A DNA stretch of 64,000 nt from Chloroflexota bacterium (lineage in GTDB: Bacteria > Chloroflexota > Anaerolineae > Anaerolineales > UBA11579): contig JABFGG010000002.1 in assembly GCA_013112575.1 (NCBI GenBank), positions 1-64,000 on the forward strand, read 5' to 3'. Below the pieces are notes generated by a model, which saw nothing but the letters and a program-made list of their open reading frames with translations, was not told the origin of the DNA and did no database searches. Shown piece after piece: positions 17,949 to 26,822 of the stretch. The stretch's first letter is position 1, and each line of letters starts with the position of its first letter. The position numbers and the translations under genes are program-made.

Positions 17949-18350
17949 ATGGATAAACGAATTTATTTAGTATTTCCGATTACTTTTATAACAATCGCGG
18001 TACTTGCTTGTGCCGGACGTGTGTTTTCCGAATTGCATGTTTATTCGGAAGATAGTGTCTTACTTGAAGAAGTTTATGATGGGGCAAATGATGAAATTAT
18101 TGGGAATAACGTGTGGGTATTTCGCCCAGATGGTACGTTTGATGTCAGGTTAGGAATTGAGGATGAGGTTATTGAATTCTCAGGTAACTATGAGGGAGAT
18201 GACACTGGAAATGGTTTCTTCTTTTTCCTGGACTTAGATCTTGACGGCGAGTTTGATGATGAGATTTTGGTGGATATGGAAAATGATAGTTTTTCGTTTA
18301 TTGAGTGGAATAACGATGGTGCCATATATCGCTATGTTCTAGTGGAGTAG
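17949..18350 (+). CDS. Small lipoprotein, function unknown
   Basis: 133 aa. Start at ATG 17949 (MDKRIYLVF) is chosen because the signal sequence begins there and AAGGGCG precedes it; a GTG at 17928 is possible. The lipobox is AVLAC-A near residue 20. The mature part is acidic (GNYEGDDTGNGFFFFLDLDLDGEFDDEILVDMEND) and contains a DLDGEFDDE stretch similar to a calcium-binding loop, but too little to call a domain. Base composition is more AT-rich than neighbours. Not recognised. Confidence 0.6.
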   Translation: MDKRIYLVFPITFITIAVLACAGRVFSELHVYSEDSVLLEEVYDGANDEIIGNNVWVFRPDGTFDVRLGIEDEVIEFSGNYEGDDTGNGFFFFLDLDLDGEFDDEILVDMENDSFSFIEWNNDGAIYRYVLVE

Positions 18351-18353
18351 ATT

Positions 18354-18941
18354 TCACCCCGGCCAGAAAAACCTCATGCCAATGCCCATGTTCTCCAGGC
18401 CTTCGTTGGCCCAGTATTCCAGCAGTGCGGAGTCTTCGTCGAGCAGTTTGAAGAGAGTGGGGATGGAGGCATGATCCTCATATTGGGCCAGGGCGCGCAC
18501 AGATTCAATACGGGCTAAATCTGCACCATTTTCGACAACTTCCAATAAAGCTTTAGTAGCAGGTGGGCCGATGGCGGCAAGGGCATCGGCGGCCAGGTGG
18601 GCCAGCAGACGGTCGTCATCACCAAGCAGGGCAACCAGGTGCGGTACGGCTTTGGGATCAGGTTTTTCCCTTAATGCAAGAGCGGCGCATTGCTGCACCG
18701 CTTTATCGGTATCTTTGAGGGTTAGGATGATGAGGCGGCTGGCGTCGGGATGGTCGAACTCGGCCAGGCTGCGCACAACCCACCAGCGCTCATCCGGGTC
18801 TGCGCTGCTCAATATGGTTGCCAGTCGCTGGATGCCTTCCTGCCCGTATGCTGCAATTTGTTGTGCAGCGGCTTCAGCATCGGCGTCGTTGCCACTGGTC
18901 AGGTGGGAAATGAGAGTGTCGAGGCCTGGAATGTTTCCCAT
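18354..18941 (-). CDS. HEAT-repeat protein
   Basis: 195 aa, almost entirely HEAT/PBS-lyase-type helical repeats of about 30 residues: DERWWVVRSLAEFDHPDASR, DKAVQQCAALALREKPDPKA, DRLLAHLAADALAAIGPPAT, LARIESVRALAQYEDHASIP. A protein-interaction scaffold with no catalytic motif. Start at ATG 18941 is preferred because the upstream in-frame ATG (18977) lies inside the intergenic palindrome. It converges with the small lipoprotein gene, with 3 bp between stops. Confidence 0.8.
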   Translation of the reverse strand: MGNIPGLDTLISHLTSGNDADAEAAAQQIAAYGQEGIQRLATILSSADPDERWWVVRSLAEFDHPDASRLIILTLKDTDKAVQQCAALALREKPDPKAVPHLVALLGDDDRLLAHLAADALAAIGPPATKALLEVVENGADLARIESVRALAQYEDHASIPTLFKLLDEDSALLEYWANEGLENMGIGMRFFWPG

Positions 18942-18964
18942 GGCAATAGTTTCTAATAACACAA

Positions 18965-18988
18965 AGGGACGACGCATGCGTCGCCCCT
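18965..18988. repeat. REP-like palindrome, GACGCATGCGTC core
   Basis: Imperfect 24-bp palindrome (one mismatched pair) with a central CGACGCATGCGTCG. It shares its CGCATGCG core and flanking GGG/CCC with the element at 52058. Confidence 0.65.
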
Positions 18989-19054
18989 ACATCGGGAAAA
19001 ATTTTTGCGAATGTACCAAATAAGTTTCAATTCCCCAATTATGCAAAGCTGCAA

Positions 19055-19285
19055 CTAGCTTTCAATGAGTTCGCGGGGTGGGGGGACGGGCAGTTCTTCT
19101 TTGGCAGTATCCTTGAACTGTTCACCAACTTCGATAAGCATGACAGGGATATCGTCGATGATGGGGTATTTGTATCCCGTTTGGTCGCAGACCAGCCAAA
19201 CGTCTTGATAAAGTTCCAGCAGGCCTTCGCCCTCTTGCACGCCTTTGGGGCAGCGTAGAATTTCCAATAGCTCTTGAGAAACCAT
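19055..19285 (-). CDS. Trm112-like small protein
   Basis: 76 aa. The pattern ELLEILRCPKG...GLLELYQDVWLVCDQTGYKYPIIDDIPVML matches the Trm112/YcaR (UPF0434) family, small zinc-ribbon-like proteins that can serve as methyltransferase partners. Only two Cys remain (RCPK and VCDQ), so metal binding is doubtful. TAGGAG precedes the ATG. Confidence 0.85.
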   Translation of the reverse strand: MVSQELLEILRCPKGVQEGEGLLELYQDVWLVCDQTGYKYPIIDDIPVMLIEVGEQFKDTAKEELPVPPPRELIES

Positions 19286-19325
19286 GTTTGCTCCTATTGT
19301 TAAGTTCGGAGTGATTATACTTGAT

Positions 19326-19465
19326 TGGGAATTAGTAATCAGTATTTAGGGAGTGGGAATCAGGAAAAACACTGGGTGATTGCTGAGATGAAAATCCAGG
19401 ATTTCAAATTATCGTTCGAGGGATTTCTCGCCAAAGCAAAACTATGTTTTGCCTGGCTCGAAATG
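19326..19465. repeat. Degenerate intergenic repeat matter
   Basis: The 239-bp gap before the next gene holds a run of GGGAAT/CAG words (19326-19372) like those at 24381, 48520 and 56790, then a unit with TTCGAGGGATTTCTCGCC and CTCGAAATGACA at its ends (about 19417-19468) enclosing a GCAAAAC/GTTTTGC hairpin. The end word CGAAATGACA recurs in intergenic repeats of many bacterial genomes. No gene is seen. Confidence 0.45.
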
Positions 19466-19473
19466 ACAACAAG

Positions 19474-19505
19474 AAAAAAGGCGACATTGCTGCCGCCTTT
19501 TTATT
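19474..19505 (-). terminator. Terminator after lipoprotein gene 19525-20082
   Basis: AAAAAGGCG/CGCCTTTTT stem with a 10-nt loop and a TTTTTT run on the minus strand, 20 bp past the stop codon. Confidence 0.82.
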
Positions 19506-19524
19506 TTTTATCTATCTGTTTTGC

Positions 19525-20082
19525 TTATACGTCTTCGAGACGGACGTTAACGTTGGTGCCAAGGGGGCCGAGGTCGACCATTTGAACGACGATGGCCTGG
19601 CCACTGGAGTGGCCATCAAAGACCAAGTTGACTGTGCCTTCTTCAATAACCGTTAACAATGTGCGTTCGGTATAGCCCTGGGCATCAAATTCAGTGCGAT
19701 AGAACTCAACGGCCTCCTCAATGGTCAGACCGGTGGTGAAGTTGGTGGAGCCAGATAGGATGGCGAGATTGCTGGCATCCTCGGGGACGGGGAACTCAGT
19801 CTCGACGTCCTCACCGATCTGGATCTCGCCTTCGGTCCCGGCAGCGAGGGTCAGTTCAAACTCAGTGAAATCAGCTTCTTCGGCAATAGCTTCGGCTGTG
19901 GCCTGCACATCTTCAAGAGACAAGCCGGTCTCGGCCTGGATGGTCAGTTCGACATCATCCAGGACTCCCTCTACAGCCTGGTTGGCAGCCTGCTCAACGA
20001 AGCCAGCAGGGCTACATACACAGGCCAGGGCGACTAACACAAGGGCGGCCAATGATATTTTGACGCGATTTCGTTTTTGCAT
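19525..20082 (-). CDS. Lipoprotein of unknown function
   Basis: 185 aa. The signal ends in a lipobox (VALAC-V). The mature protein is acidic (TIQAETGLSLEDVQATAEAIAEEADFTEFE) and ends in a small beta-rich region: EEAVEFYRTEFDAQGYTERTLLTVIEEGTVNLVFDG..QAIVVQMVDLG, a pattern seen in Chloroflexota lipoproteins where a sequence EFYRxEMxxxGW precedes a strand pair. The function is unknown. A GGAGGAG ribosome site lies 10 nt before the ATG, and a terminator follows. Confidence 0.72.
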   Translation of the reverse strand: MQKRNRVKISLAALVLVALACVCSPAGFVEQAANQAVEGVLDDVELTIQAETGLSLEDVQATAEAIAEEADFTEFELTLAAGTEGEIQIGEDVETEFPVPEDASNLAILSGSTNFTTGLTIEEAVEFYRTEFDAQGYTERTLLTVIEEGTVNLVFDGHSSGQAIVVQMVDLGPLGTNVNVRLEDV

Positions 20083-20182
20083 GGGAATAATTCTCCTCCG
20101 AATTATTGGTAATCTGGTCAGCAGGTGAGTCTAGACGGTAGTCTTAGAATTGTAAAGGGAGGAAAGAGTCCTATTCTTTCCG

Positions 20183-22066
20183 CTAAGGTTCACAGATGTC
20201 CTTCTTTTTTTCAGGTGGGCAACCAGATGTTTTGGGGCCGTACTGGTAGATGTCGCGCCAGGGTTCATAATGGGTGGAGAACTCGTCGGCGAAATGGACC
20301 TGGCCGTTCTTGTAGACGGTGCGGTTGACGATCACATCGGCGCCTTCCACGGCCCAATCAACCTGCTCGACCTCACCTCTGGACAACTCGTCATTCTCTT
20401 CGTAAAGAGGCTCTTTTGGATCGCGCACATTTTCGAGACCGGTAGTATCCCATTCCACACTACGTCCTTCATCCTTGCCGTAAAACTTCCAGGTGATGGT
20501 GCGAGCAGCAGGGTCAACGTAGGTTTCCATGAGCAGCCAGGCATCACTATCGTTACGGAATTTGAAATCAACAATGGGAGCGTACACGGTAGCGTCCAGA
20601 CCGGCCATGTTCTGGTTGACACCACCAGCAGCATTCAACTCGTAGTAGTAAACACGGTAGGCGTGGGAGTAGCGTTCTTCGACGGGAAAGCCGCCAAAGA
20701 AAACCGTGCGGAAGAGAGTGGTGCTGACCTGGCAGACGCCGCCACCGACACCGGCGATGGTACGGTCGCCATAGATGATGAGTGACTCGGCGTAGCCTGA
20801 ATCGAGGCTGATGTCGCCGATGTTCTCAACCATAGAGAAGACCGCTCCAGGAGGCACGAAAATGCCGTGGAATTGTGCCGCGGCAGTCTGGATATTCTGG
20901 ATGCGGGCCGCACTTGAGCCGTAGAAATAAGTGGTCTGGGAGCTGACGAGAGAATCGATGCCCAGTTCGGCTGCAGTGACATCGTCGGTGATCTCCGGCA
21001 GAGAGTAGTCAAAGACAAGGTCAATATTATGTTCCCCTTGCGACAACTGCTCGTTGATGTGGTTGATGCTGGCCTGGATGTCGAGGGTCTGGCCGATAAT
21101 GGCAGGTTCGATGACCTCTAATTCACGCGTGTCGTCGTTGAAGATATAGCGGGCGTCTTTAGGCTGTAGTTTTGTGCTGGGGGCAATCTGGGATAGGATC
21201 TGGCCGACAGTGGTGCTGTCCAATGCGATCTGGTAAGTGGCCCCATTTTCATTCTCAACACGTTCTACCTTTAACATTCCAGCGAGTTGTTGGCTTTCAA
21301 GGGTCCAGGGGCCGATGCCTGAGACACCGGGGACATTGAGGGTCACGGATTGGCTGAGGATGCGCTGGGCATTTTCCGCCTGTTGACTAGCGTCCAGAAT
21401 CAGGGGCGGGTTGCTCTGTACGTTGAGGGGGACTTCGCCACTTTCCATACCCATGAGGAGTTGCCCCATACCGCCAATGGTAGTCCATACGTCGAGAGTC
21501 TTGCCGACCTGGCCCGGGGCAACGTAAACATCAAGGCCGTCGACTGACAATTCGGCTTCAATAGTTTCCTGGTTGATCTCCGTAGCGACCTGATCGAGGG
21601 TTTGATGGGCCAGGCGACCGTCAAAAACGAACAGAGGCGAAAGTGAGATGCCCTCGCGCATGGCCTGGAAGCGCTGGTCCCAGCGGTCCCAGGGCCAACC
21701 TGTGCGACCAACTTTGTAGGCCGCCTCAACACTGCCTTTTGCATCAAAAATCATGCCCATCTGGATGGGGGGGAGTGCCCAGGCCTGATCTTCGTAGGAG
21801 AACTCTAATTCGCCGCTTAGCGGGTAAGTGACTTCCTGGGCTAATAGTTCAACTGCTGCATCGCGGCGCACCCCGGAAAGGTCGATACCGTTAACAGAAA
21901 CACCAGGATAAATGCGGCCCCAGAAGACCAGTTGGAAAGCCAGGATAGCGAGCAGGAGCAGGGCTGCAAATACACCAAGACCGGTGCCGATGGCAGCAAG
22001 TCCTTGCTCAATAAAGGAGGGGCTTTTTTCCTGAGGAAAACTGGACATAACCGGTTGGGTTTCCAT
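20183..22066 (-). CDS. VanW family envelope protein with peptidoglycan-binding-like domains
   Basis: 627 aa. One N-terminal membrane anchor (about residues 30-55), then YoaR-like repeats (YPGVSVNGIDLSGVRRDAAVELLAQ; PG_binding_4 type) that occur twice, and a VanW domain (FHGIFVPPGAVFSMVENIGDIS...GVGGGVCQVSTTLFRTVFFGGFPVEERYSHAYRV, about residues 390-480). The C-terminal part continues with a strand-rich segment similar to G5 regions. Members sit on the outer face and act in wall or spore-type biology; the biochemical activity is not known. No Shine-Dalgarno sequence; a promoter with its -10 only 8 nt before the ATG suggests leaderless translation. Confidence 0.88.
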   Translation of the reverse strand: METQPVMSSFPQEKSPSFIEQGLAAIGTGLGVFAALLLLAILAFQLVFWGRIYPGVSVNGIDLSGVRRDAAVELLAQEVTYPLSGELEFSYEDQAWALPPIQMGMIFDAKGSVEAAYKVGRTGWPWDRWDQRFQAMREGISLSPLFVFDGRLAHQTLDQVATEINQETIEAELSVDGLDVYVAPGQVGKTLDVWTTIGGMGQLLMGMESGEVPLNVQSNPPLILDASQQAENAQRILSQSVTLNVPGVSGIGPWTLESQQLAGMLKVERVENENGATYQIALDSTTVGQILSQIAPSTKLQPKDARYIFNDDTRELEVIEPAIIGQTLDIQASINHINEQLSQGEHNIDLVFDYSLPEITDDVTAAELGIDSLVSSQTTYFYGSSAARIQNIQTAAAQFHGIFVPPGAVFSMVENIGDISLDSGYAESLIIYGDRTIAGVGGGVCQVSTTLFRTVFFGGFPVEERYSHAYRVYYYELNAAGGVNQNMAGLDATVYAPIVDFKFRNDSDAWLLMETYVDPAARTITWKFYGKDEGRSVEWDTTGLENVRDPKEPLYEENDELSRGEVEQVDWAVEGADVIVNRTVYKNGQVHFADEFSTHYEPWRDIYQYGPKTSGCPPEKKKDICEP

Positions 22067-22074
22067 ATGAACTG

Positions 22075-22103
22075 ATTGTACACGAAGCGGTGAAATGCCC
22101 CAA
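22075..22103 (-). promoter_or_regulatory. Predicted promoter of the VanW gene, leaderless type
   Basis: On the minus strand, -35 TTGGGG (22103-22098), 17-bp spacer and -10 TACAAT (22080-22075). The -10 ends 8 nt before the ATG at 22066, so the transcript should begin at or next to the start codon. Confidence 0.6.
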
Positions 22104-22198
22104 TATCGAATGGATTAAGGGATTGTAAAAGGTATTGTGGTGGGTTTCACAGGTCGAAGTTTGCAGCGTGAGAGATTTATTGCAAAGTTGAAGCAGGT

Positions 22199-22213
22199 CC
22201 AAGCTTCGCTTGG
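22199..22213. repeat. GNA-triloop hairpin
   Basis: CCAAGC/GCTTGG with a TTC loop; the minus strand reads GCGAAGC at its tip, as in the hairpin at 15205. It lies just past the DegV stop codon and has no T-tract. Confidence 0.6.
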
Positions 22214-22223
22214 CCTTGCGCCC

Positions 22224-23087
22224 CTACGTAGGCCGTAATCGGTTCTGTAAAATTGGATAAGCGACAATGCCGACGGTGCCGGGGCCCAGATGAGAGGCCA
22301 CGCCATTCGAGAGTTGGTCGATGAAGACCTCCTGGCAATTGAGGGATCTCTGCACTTGATGGCATAGGGCTTCACCAGCCTCGCTGGCCCAGGCATGGAT
22401 GATGGCCACGTTGATGGGTTGATCGCCAAAGCTGGCCTGCATTTTCTCAATTAGTCGAGCCGTGGCGCGTTTGCGGGTGCGAACCTTGTCCGTCATTTCG
22501 ATCAACCCATTACGCACTTCTACAATAGGTTTGATTTGCAATACAGAAACGACGGCAGCTTGTAAACGGCGGATGCGGCCACTCATGACGGCATATTCGA
22601 GGGTGTCCAAAGTAAAGGCGATGCGCACCCTGTCGCGGATATAGGCTAGTCGTTCCAGGATGATGTCCAGCCCTGCGCCTTTGTTAGCCAGTTGACGTGC
22701 CTCGCGGGCCATGAAGGCGGTGGCAGCTGAGCCGGAAAGCGAGTCGAAGGGGACGATTTCAAGTTGCTCGCCAACTTCCTGTTTGGCCATCTCTGCGGAG
22801 GCATATGTGCCTGACAATTTGCTGCTGAGGTGAATGGACAGAATGGTATCGCCGGGTTTCGCAATAGAACGGTAGAGTTCGATGTAGTCGTGTGGGGCGG
22901 GTTGGGCCGTAGTGGGGATCTGGCGCGTGCGAGCTACCAGCTCCAAAAAACGCTCACAATCCAAGTCAATCTCATCTTTGTAGGTCTTGCCCTGGATACA
23001 GAGGTTGACAGGGATGACGTGAATGTCGAACTGTTCTCGCCAGGCAAGGGGCATATCTGTGGCGCTGTCCGTGACAATGTGCAACAT
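22224..23087 (-). CDS. DegV family fatty-acid-binding protein
   Basis: 287 aa with the DegV pattern from end to end: IVTDSATDMP at the N-terminus, the PTTAQPAPHDY segment, LSIHLSSKLSGTYASA, and DTLEYAVMSGRIRRLQAAVVSVLQIKPIVEV, ending in HLGPGTVGI. Family members bind one fatty acid; in Gram-positive bacteria FakB subunits present it to a kinase. No fakA-like kinase is in the window, so kinase partnership is only inference. AAAGGAAATACC precedes the ATG. Confidence 0.92.
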   Translation of the reverse strand: MLHIVTDSATDMPLAWREQFDIHVIPVNLCIQGKTYKDEIDLDCERFLELVARTRQIPTTAQPAPHDYIELYRSIAKPGDTILSIHLSSKLSGTYASAEMAKQEVGEQLEIVPFDSLSGSAATAFMAREARQLANKGAGLDIILERLAYIRDRVRIAFTLDTLEYAVMSGRIRRLQAAVVSVLQIKPIVEVRNGLIEMTDKVRTRKRATARLIEKMQASFGDQPINVAIIHAWASEAGEALCHQVQRSLNCQEVFIDQLSNGVASHLGPGTVGIVAYPILQNRLRPT

Positions 23088-23170
23088 GGTATTTCCTTTA
23101 TGATTGTGTCTATTAAGATTACGGAATCGGACACCATGTGAATTTAGTTGACAAAGCCACTCTAAATTGC

Positions 23171-23198
23171 AAAAAGCCCCTGCTATGGCAGTGGCTTT
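23171..23198 (-). terminator. Terminator after HtrA-like gene
   Basis: AAAGCC..CTGC/GCAG..GGCTTT stem with one internal mismatch and a TTTTT run on the minus strand, 22 bp after the stop codon. Confidence 0.78.
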
Positions 23199-23220
23199 GA
23201 GGAGGTATTGTGGGGTGTAG

Positions 23221-24321
23221 TTAGTTAGAAGGAAGCTCTCCTAAAGTGACATTGATCTGTAAGGTTTGGTTACCACGCAAAACCTCTAATTGAATTTGAT
23301 CACCGGGATCGTGGCCAAAGAGCAAATTGATGAAGGGCTGGTCTTCACTGATCGTCAGATCATCCAATTGGAGGATGACGTCCCCATCCTGTAAGCCTGC
23401 ATCCGCGCTGGGGCTGCCGCTCACCACTTCGACAACAAGTGCCCCGTAGTCCACGCTCAGGTCGAATTGACTGACGACTGCCGGGGTGACGGGCTGCCAT
23501 TGGATACCGAGGTAGGGGCGGGCTACGTAGCCGCGGTCAATGATCTGTTCAGCAACCATGCGGACAGTGTTGGATGGAATAGAAAAGCCCAACCCTTGAG
23601 CGAGGCCATTGCCGCGCACAACGAGGGTGTTAATGCCGACCACTTCCCCGGCCAGATTTACCAGTGGGCCACCCGAATTACCGCTATTAATGGCAGCATC
23701 GGTCTGGATGAGGGCTTCCATCTCGTAACCTGTCCGGGATTGAAGATCGCGGCCCTTGTGGCTGACGACACCGACGGTGACGGTATTAGCGAAATCACCC
23801 AGGGGAGAGCCGATGGCGATGACGGTTTCACCGGCATTCAGCAGATCAGAGTTGCCCAAGGGGGCCACGGAGGGCATGGTGCCCTCGGCTCGCACGACAG
23901 CGAGGTCGGCGAAGGCTTCTGTGCCAATGACTTCGGCAGGCAGGTCGGTGCCATCGGCCAGCAGCACCCTGACCTCAACGGCGTTCTCTACCACGTGATT
24001 GTTGGTGATGATGAAGCCGTCTTCGGAAATGATGACACCGCTACCACTGCCAGCTCCATTGGCATAGCGGCTGACCACGGTCACAACGGCAGGACCGACC
24101 TGTTCGACAGCGCGCGTGACGGCAGTTTCTACATCAGTGGATTCAACGTAAAGTTCGCTGGAAATGGGTGCCAGGGGGGCGCTGCTGATAGGTAGCTGCG
24201 CAGGCTGGTTGCGGCTGACAGCCTGAAATACGGCGAAGCCACCCACAAAAGCACCCAACAAGGCTGCGCTGCCTACTATTGCGATGAATATGATGCCCCC
24301 AAAAATATGTTTCTTTTGCAT
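23221..24321 (-). CDS. HtrA/DegP-like trypsin-fold serine protease with PDZ domain
   Basis: 366 aa. N-terminal membrane anchor (residues 6-30), a short linker, then a trypsin-fold domain with the full triad: His in IITNNHVVENA (about 112), Asp in FADLAVVRAEG (about 142) and Ser in GNSGGPLVNLAGEVVGIN (about 216). One C-terminal PDZ domain (ARPYLGIQWQPV...SPSADAGLQDGDVILQLDD). A membrane-bound envelope quality-control protease. AAGGAG precedes the ATG. It is the last gene of a run of envelope proteases (YugP-like and CtpA-like upstream). Confidence 0.94.
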   Translation of the reverse strand: MQKKHIFGGIIFIAIVGSAALLGAFVGGFAVFQAVSRNQPAQLPISSAPLAPISSELYVESTDVETAVTRAVEQVGPAVVTVVSRYANGAGSGSGVIISEDGFIITNNHVVENAVEVRVLLADGTDLPAEVIGTEAFADLAVVRAEGTMPSVAPLGNSDLLNAGETVIAIGSPLGDFANTVTVGVVSHKGRDLQSRTGYEMEALIQTDAAINSGNSGGPLVNLAGEVVGINTLVVRGNGLAQGLGFSIPSNTVRMVAEQIIDRGYVARPYLGIQWQPVTPAVVSQFDLSVDYGALVVEVVSGSPSADAGLQDGDVILQLDDLTISEDQPFINLLFGHDPGDQIQLEVLRGNQTLQINVTLGELPSN

Positions 24322-24379
24322 AACATCTTCTCCTTAGTCAAAGGGAATTGGTAAGGTGAAGATGCAATCTCTCTCGGTT

Positions 24380-24414
24380 AGGGAACAGTGAACAGGAACG
24401 AGGAATCAGGTAAG
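24380..24414. repeat. Low-complexity GGAACAG/CAGTGAACAG repeat
   Basis: GGGAACAGTGAACAGGAACGAGGAATCAGG-like purine-rich words in the gap between two protease genes; the same words recur at 48520-48548 and 56790-56822. Confidence 0.5.
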
Positions 24415-24458
24415 TTGGCTGCCTACATTGCTAGTATCCTATTCACTAGTTGACTTAG

Positions 24459-25154
24459 CTATCTTCTGCGGCTGCCTCCGGCGATGCGGAGTGCAAAATA
24501 GAGCACTTGCAGCAAAGAGGATATGAGTGCCGCTACATAGGTGAGGGCGGCAGCGTTGAGCACATTGCTCACGCCGCGCTCTTCTTCACCGCTGGTAATG
24601 ATGCCCGCATTGGAAAGCAAGCGGCGGGCGCGTGCAGAAGCGTTCAGCTCAACGGGCAAAGTCACCAAAGCAAAGACGGCACCTGCAGAAAAGAAGGCGA
24701 GACCTGCCCAGGCCAGGTTGGTCCATCCAAAAAACAAGCCTCCGAAAATCAAGATCCATCCAATAGAAGAACCGATATTTACAACAGGCACGAGCCCGGC
24801 GCGAAAGCGTAAAGGTGCATAGCCCTGACTATCTTGCATGGCATGGCCTAGTTCGTGGGCAGCGATGGCGGTTGCGGCTACGGATGTGCCTTGAGCGACA
24901 CCTTGTGACAGGCGCAGTTTTTTGTTGCGAGGGTCGTAATGGTCGCTGAGGCGACCTCCAACCATTTCAATATCTACGTCGTATAGGCCGCCAGCTTCAA
25001 TAAGGCGCTGAGCTACCTGCGCGCCGGTCATGCCGCTGCGAGCCTGTACTTTACTCCAGCGGTTGTAGGCTGAATTGACGTACCATTGGGTGGCCAGCAT
25101 GATGAGGAAGGCCGGCGCCATGATGAGTAAATAAAGCGGGTCAAAGAAAAACAT
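24459..25154 (-). CDS. Zinc metallopeptidase, YugP-like membrane protein
   Basis: 231 aa of the putative neutral zinc metallopeptidase family (YugP). N-terminal hydrophobic segment (LYLLIMAPAFLIMLATQW), the zinc motif AAHELGHAMQD (about residue 110), and two further membrane segments plus a last one (ALTYVAALISSLLQVLYFAL). It lies 25 bp after the CtpA-like gene and is probably co-transcribed. Substrates are unknown; a role in membrane protein turnover is inferred from neighbours. Confidence 0.9.
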   Translation of the reverse strand: MFFFDPLYLLIMAPAFLIMLATQWYVNSAYNRWSKVQARSGMTGAQVAQRLIEAGGLYDVDIEMVGGRLSDHYDPRNKKLRLSQGVAQGTSVAATAIAAHELGHAMQDSQGYAPLRFRAGLVPVVNIGSSIGWILIFGGLFFGWTNLAWAGLAFFSAGAVFALVTLPVELNASARARRLLSNAGIITSGEEERGVSNVLNAAALTYVAALISSLLQVLYFALRIAGGSRRR

Positions 25155-25179
25155 ATGCTACATCTCCATCCAGGGAGTT

Positions 25180-26679
25180 TTATCCTTCAATGATCAGTTC
25201 GATGGCTTTCTCAAGTTGCGGATCGACCTGGTTCTCCAGATCTTCTTCGGTGATCTCAATGATGAAGTCAGGGTCAAGGCCGATGTCATGGATGTGGCGT
25301 TCATCAGGGGTCAACCAGATGGCGATGGTGATGCGCAGGCCACCCTGGTTGTCTGATAGCGTGATCGGTTGCTGAACAGAGCCTTTGCCGAAGGTGGTTG
25401 TGCCGACAAGGATGCCGCGTTCGTAATCCTGTATGACGCCTGCCAAGATCTCTGATGCCGAGGCTGTACCACCATTAACCAGTACGATCAGGGGGATATC
25501 GGTAGCAACGCCACCTGAGCGCACATCATATGAAATGCGATTGCCATCCGAGAATTCTTCGTACAAGACCACGCCATCATCCACGAATTCGGACGTGATC
25601 TCAACAGCAGAATCCAGGAAGCCACCGCCATTATTGCGCAAATCCAGAATCAGGCCCTGAGGATTCTGCGCAAGCAGGTCCTCGAGTACTGCTCTCAGCT
25701 CAACAGGCGTGCGTCCACCGAAATTAAATAGTTGAACGTAGGCAATGTCATTCTCGAGGATCTCGCCTTCAACATTGGGGATCGTGATGCGGGCACGGAT
25801 GACACTGACATCAAAAGGTTCTTCAACATCCTCGCGCTGGATGGTGAGGATGACTTCGCTATCAGCCGGGCCGAGCACGCGGCGGATAACGAGGCTGCCA
25901 TCGATGCCAGTCATATCATCGCCATCAATAGCGATAATGGCATCACCGGGCAACAAGCCAGCGCCTTCAGCAGGAGAGCCGGGCATAGGTGCAATGATGG
26001 TGAGATAGTCACTGGTGGTGTCTACCCAGGCTCCAATGCCTTCATATTCACCGTTCAGAGGGATATTGGCCTGTAAGTTTTCCTGGGGATCGAAGTAGTT
26101 GGTGTAGGGATCGTCGAGGGATTGCACCATGCCGCGCAAGGCGCTCTGCATGAGGATCTCATAGCTGAGGTCTGCGCCCAGGTCGGCATATTCCAGCTTG
26201 CCCCACATAGCCCAGAAGCTCTCAAATTCGGTTTCTACGTTATTGGGTGTATCGGCTTCGCTTGAAATATCGGCTGTGGTGGGGGCGTCGGCAGGCAGGA
26301 TGACGGTATCCAGATCGACGTTGTAATCTTCAATGGCAAATTCCAAGCCTTCGATGGCACCCTGTGCAAGAACTGCATTGTCGATGGGTTGGCGGTAGAA
26401 GTTATCGTGCAGGAACTCTTGGCTTTCCCAGAAGGGTTTGAATAGGGAACGCAAGTCGACATCTGCGCCGATGGGGGTCTGAGGCAATTCGACCGGTTCT
26501 TCAGCAACATCGGCAGGCAGTTCCAGCGGAACGGAAACGGGAGGTTCAGCGAGTAGGGTGTCTGCTGCTCTTGTGCTAAAGAAGGTATAGGAGAGGAAGC
26601 CAGCGCCTAGTAAAACGACACACATGCCTAGTAAAACAAAAGCGCCGACACCGGCGAAAATGAGATTTCGTCTATTCAT
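25180..26679 (-). CDS. S41 C-terminal processing protease (CtpA-like)
   Basis: 499 aa. N-terminal membrane anchor (residues 8-32), an acidic linker, a cap region with FLHDNFYRQPIDNAVLAQGAIEGL, a PDZ domain (EGIGAWVDTTSDYLTIIAPMPGSPAEGAGLLPGDAIIAIDG) and the tail-specific protease core with the Ser/Lys pair in NGGTASASEILAGVIQDY (about residue 415) and GTTTFGKGSVQ (about 445). Length is above the usual 400-450 because of two acidic inserts near the N-terminus. It should trim or degrade exported proteins. First gene of the protease run. Confidence 0.95.
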   Translation of the reverse strand: MNRRNLIFAGVGAFVLLGMCVVLLGAGFLSYTFFSTRAADTLLAEPPVSVPLELPADVAEEPVELPQTPIGADVDLRSLFKPFWESQEFLHDNFYRQPIDNAVLAQGAIEGLEFAIEDYNVDLDTVILPADAPTTADISSEADTPNNVETEFESFWAMWGKLEYADLGADLSYEILMQSALRGMVQSLDDPYTNYFDPQENLQANIPLNGEYEGIGAWVDTTSDYLTIIAPMPGSPAEGAGLLPGDAIIAIDGDDMTGIDGSLVIRRVLGPADSEVILTIQREDVEEPFDVSVIRARITIPNVEGEILENDIAYVQLFNFGGRTPVELRAVLEDLLAQNPQGLILDLRNNGGGFLDSAVEITSEFVDDGVVLYEEFSDGNRISYDVRSGGVATDIPLIVLVNGGTASASEILAGVIQDYERGILVGTTTFGKGSVQQPITLSDNQGGLRITIAIWLTPDERHIHDIGLDPDFIIEITEEDLENQVDPQLEKAIELIIEG

Positions 26680-26822
26680 AATTTTCTATCTCCAGAATCA
26701 AGGCCTTATCATTTAAATGGTTTTTTTACTCTGAGGCCAATGGTAGATTAACATGCATTGATGAGAGTAATATAAGCCTCACATAGGTGGAATCTTAATG
26801 AGTCTAGCTCGTTTATCTTGAC

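Noticed and set aside
18942..18977. Upstream start of the HEAT-repeat gene
   Set aside because: This ATG is part of the GACGCATGCGTC palindrome, a non-coding repeat.
23467..24195. 242-codon open frame antisense to the HtrA-like gene
   Set aside because: Sense frame has full triad and PDZ; the antisense frame is a shadow with no domain.
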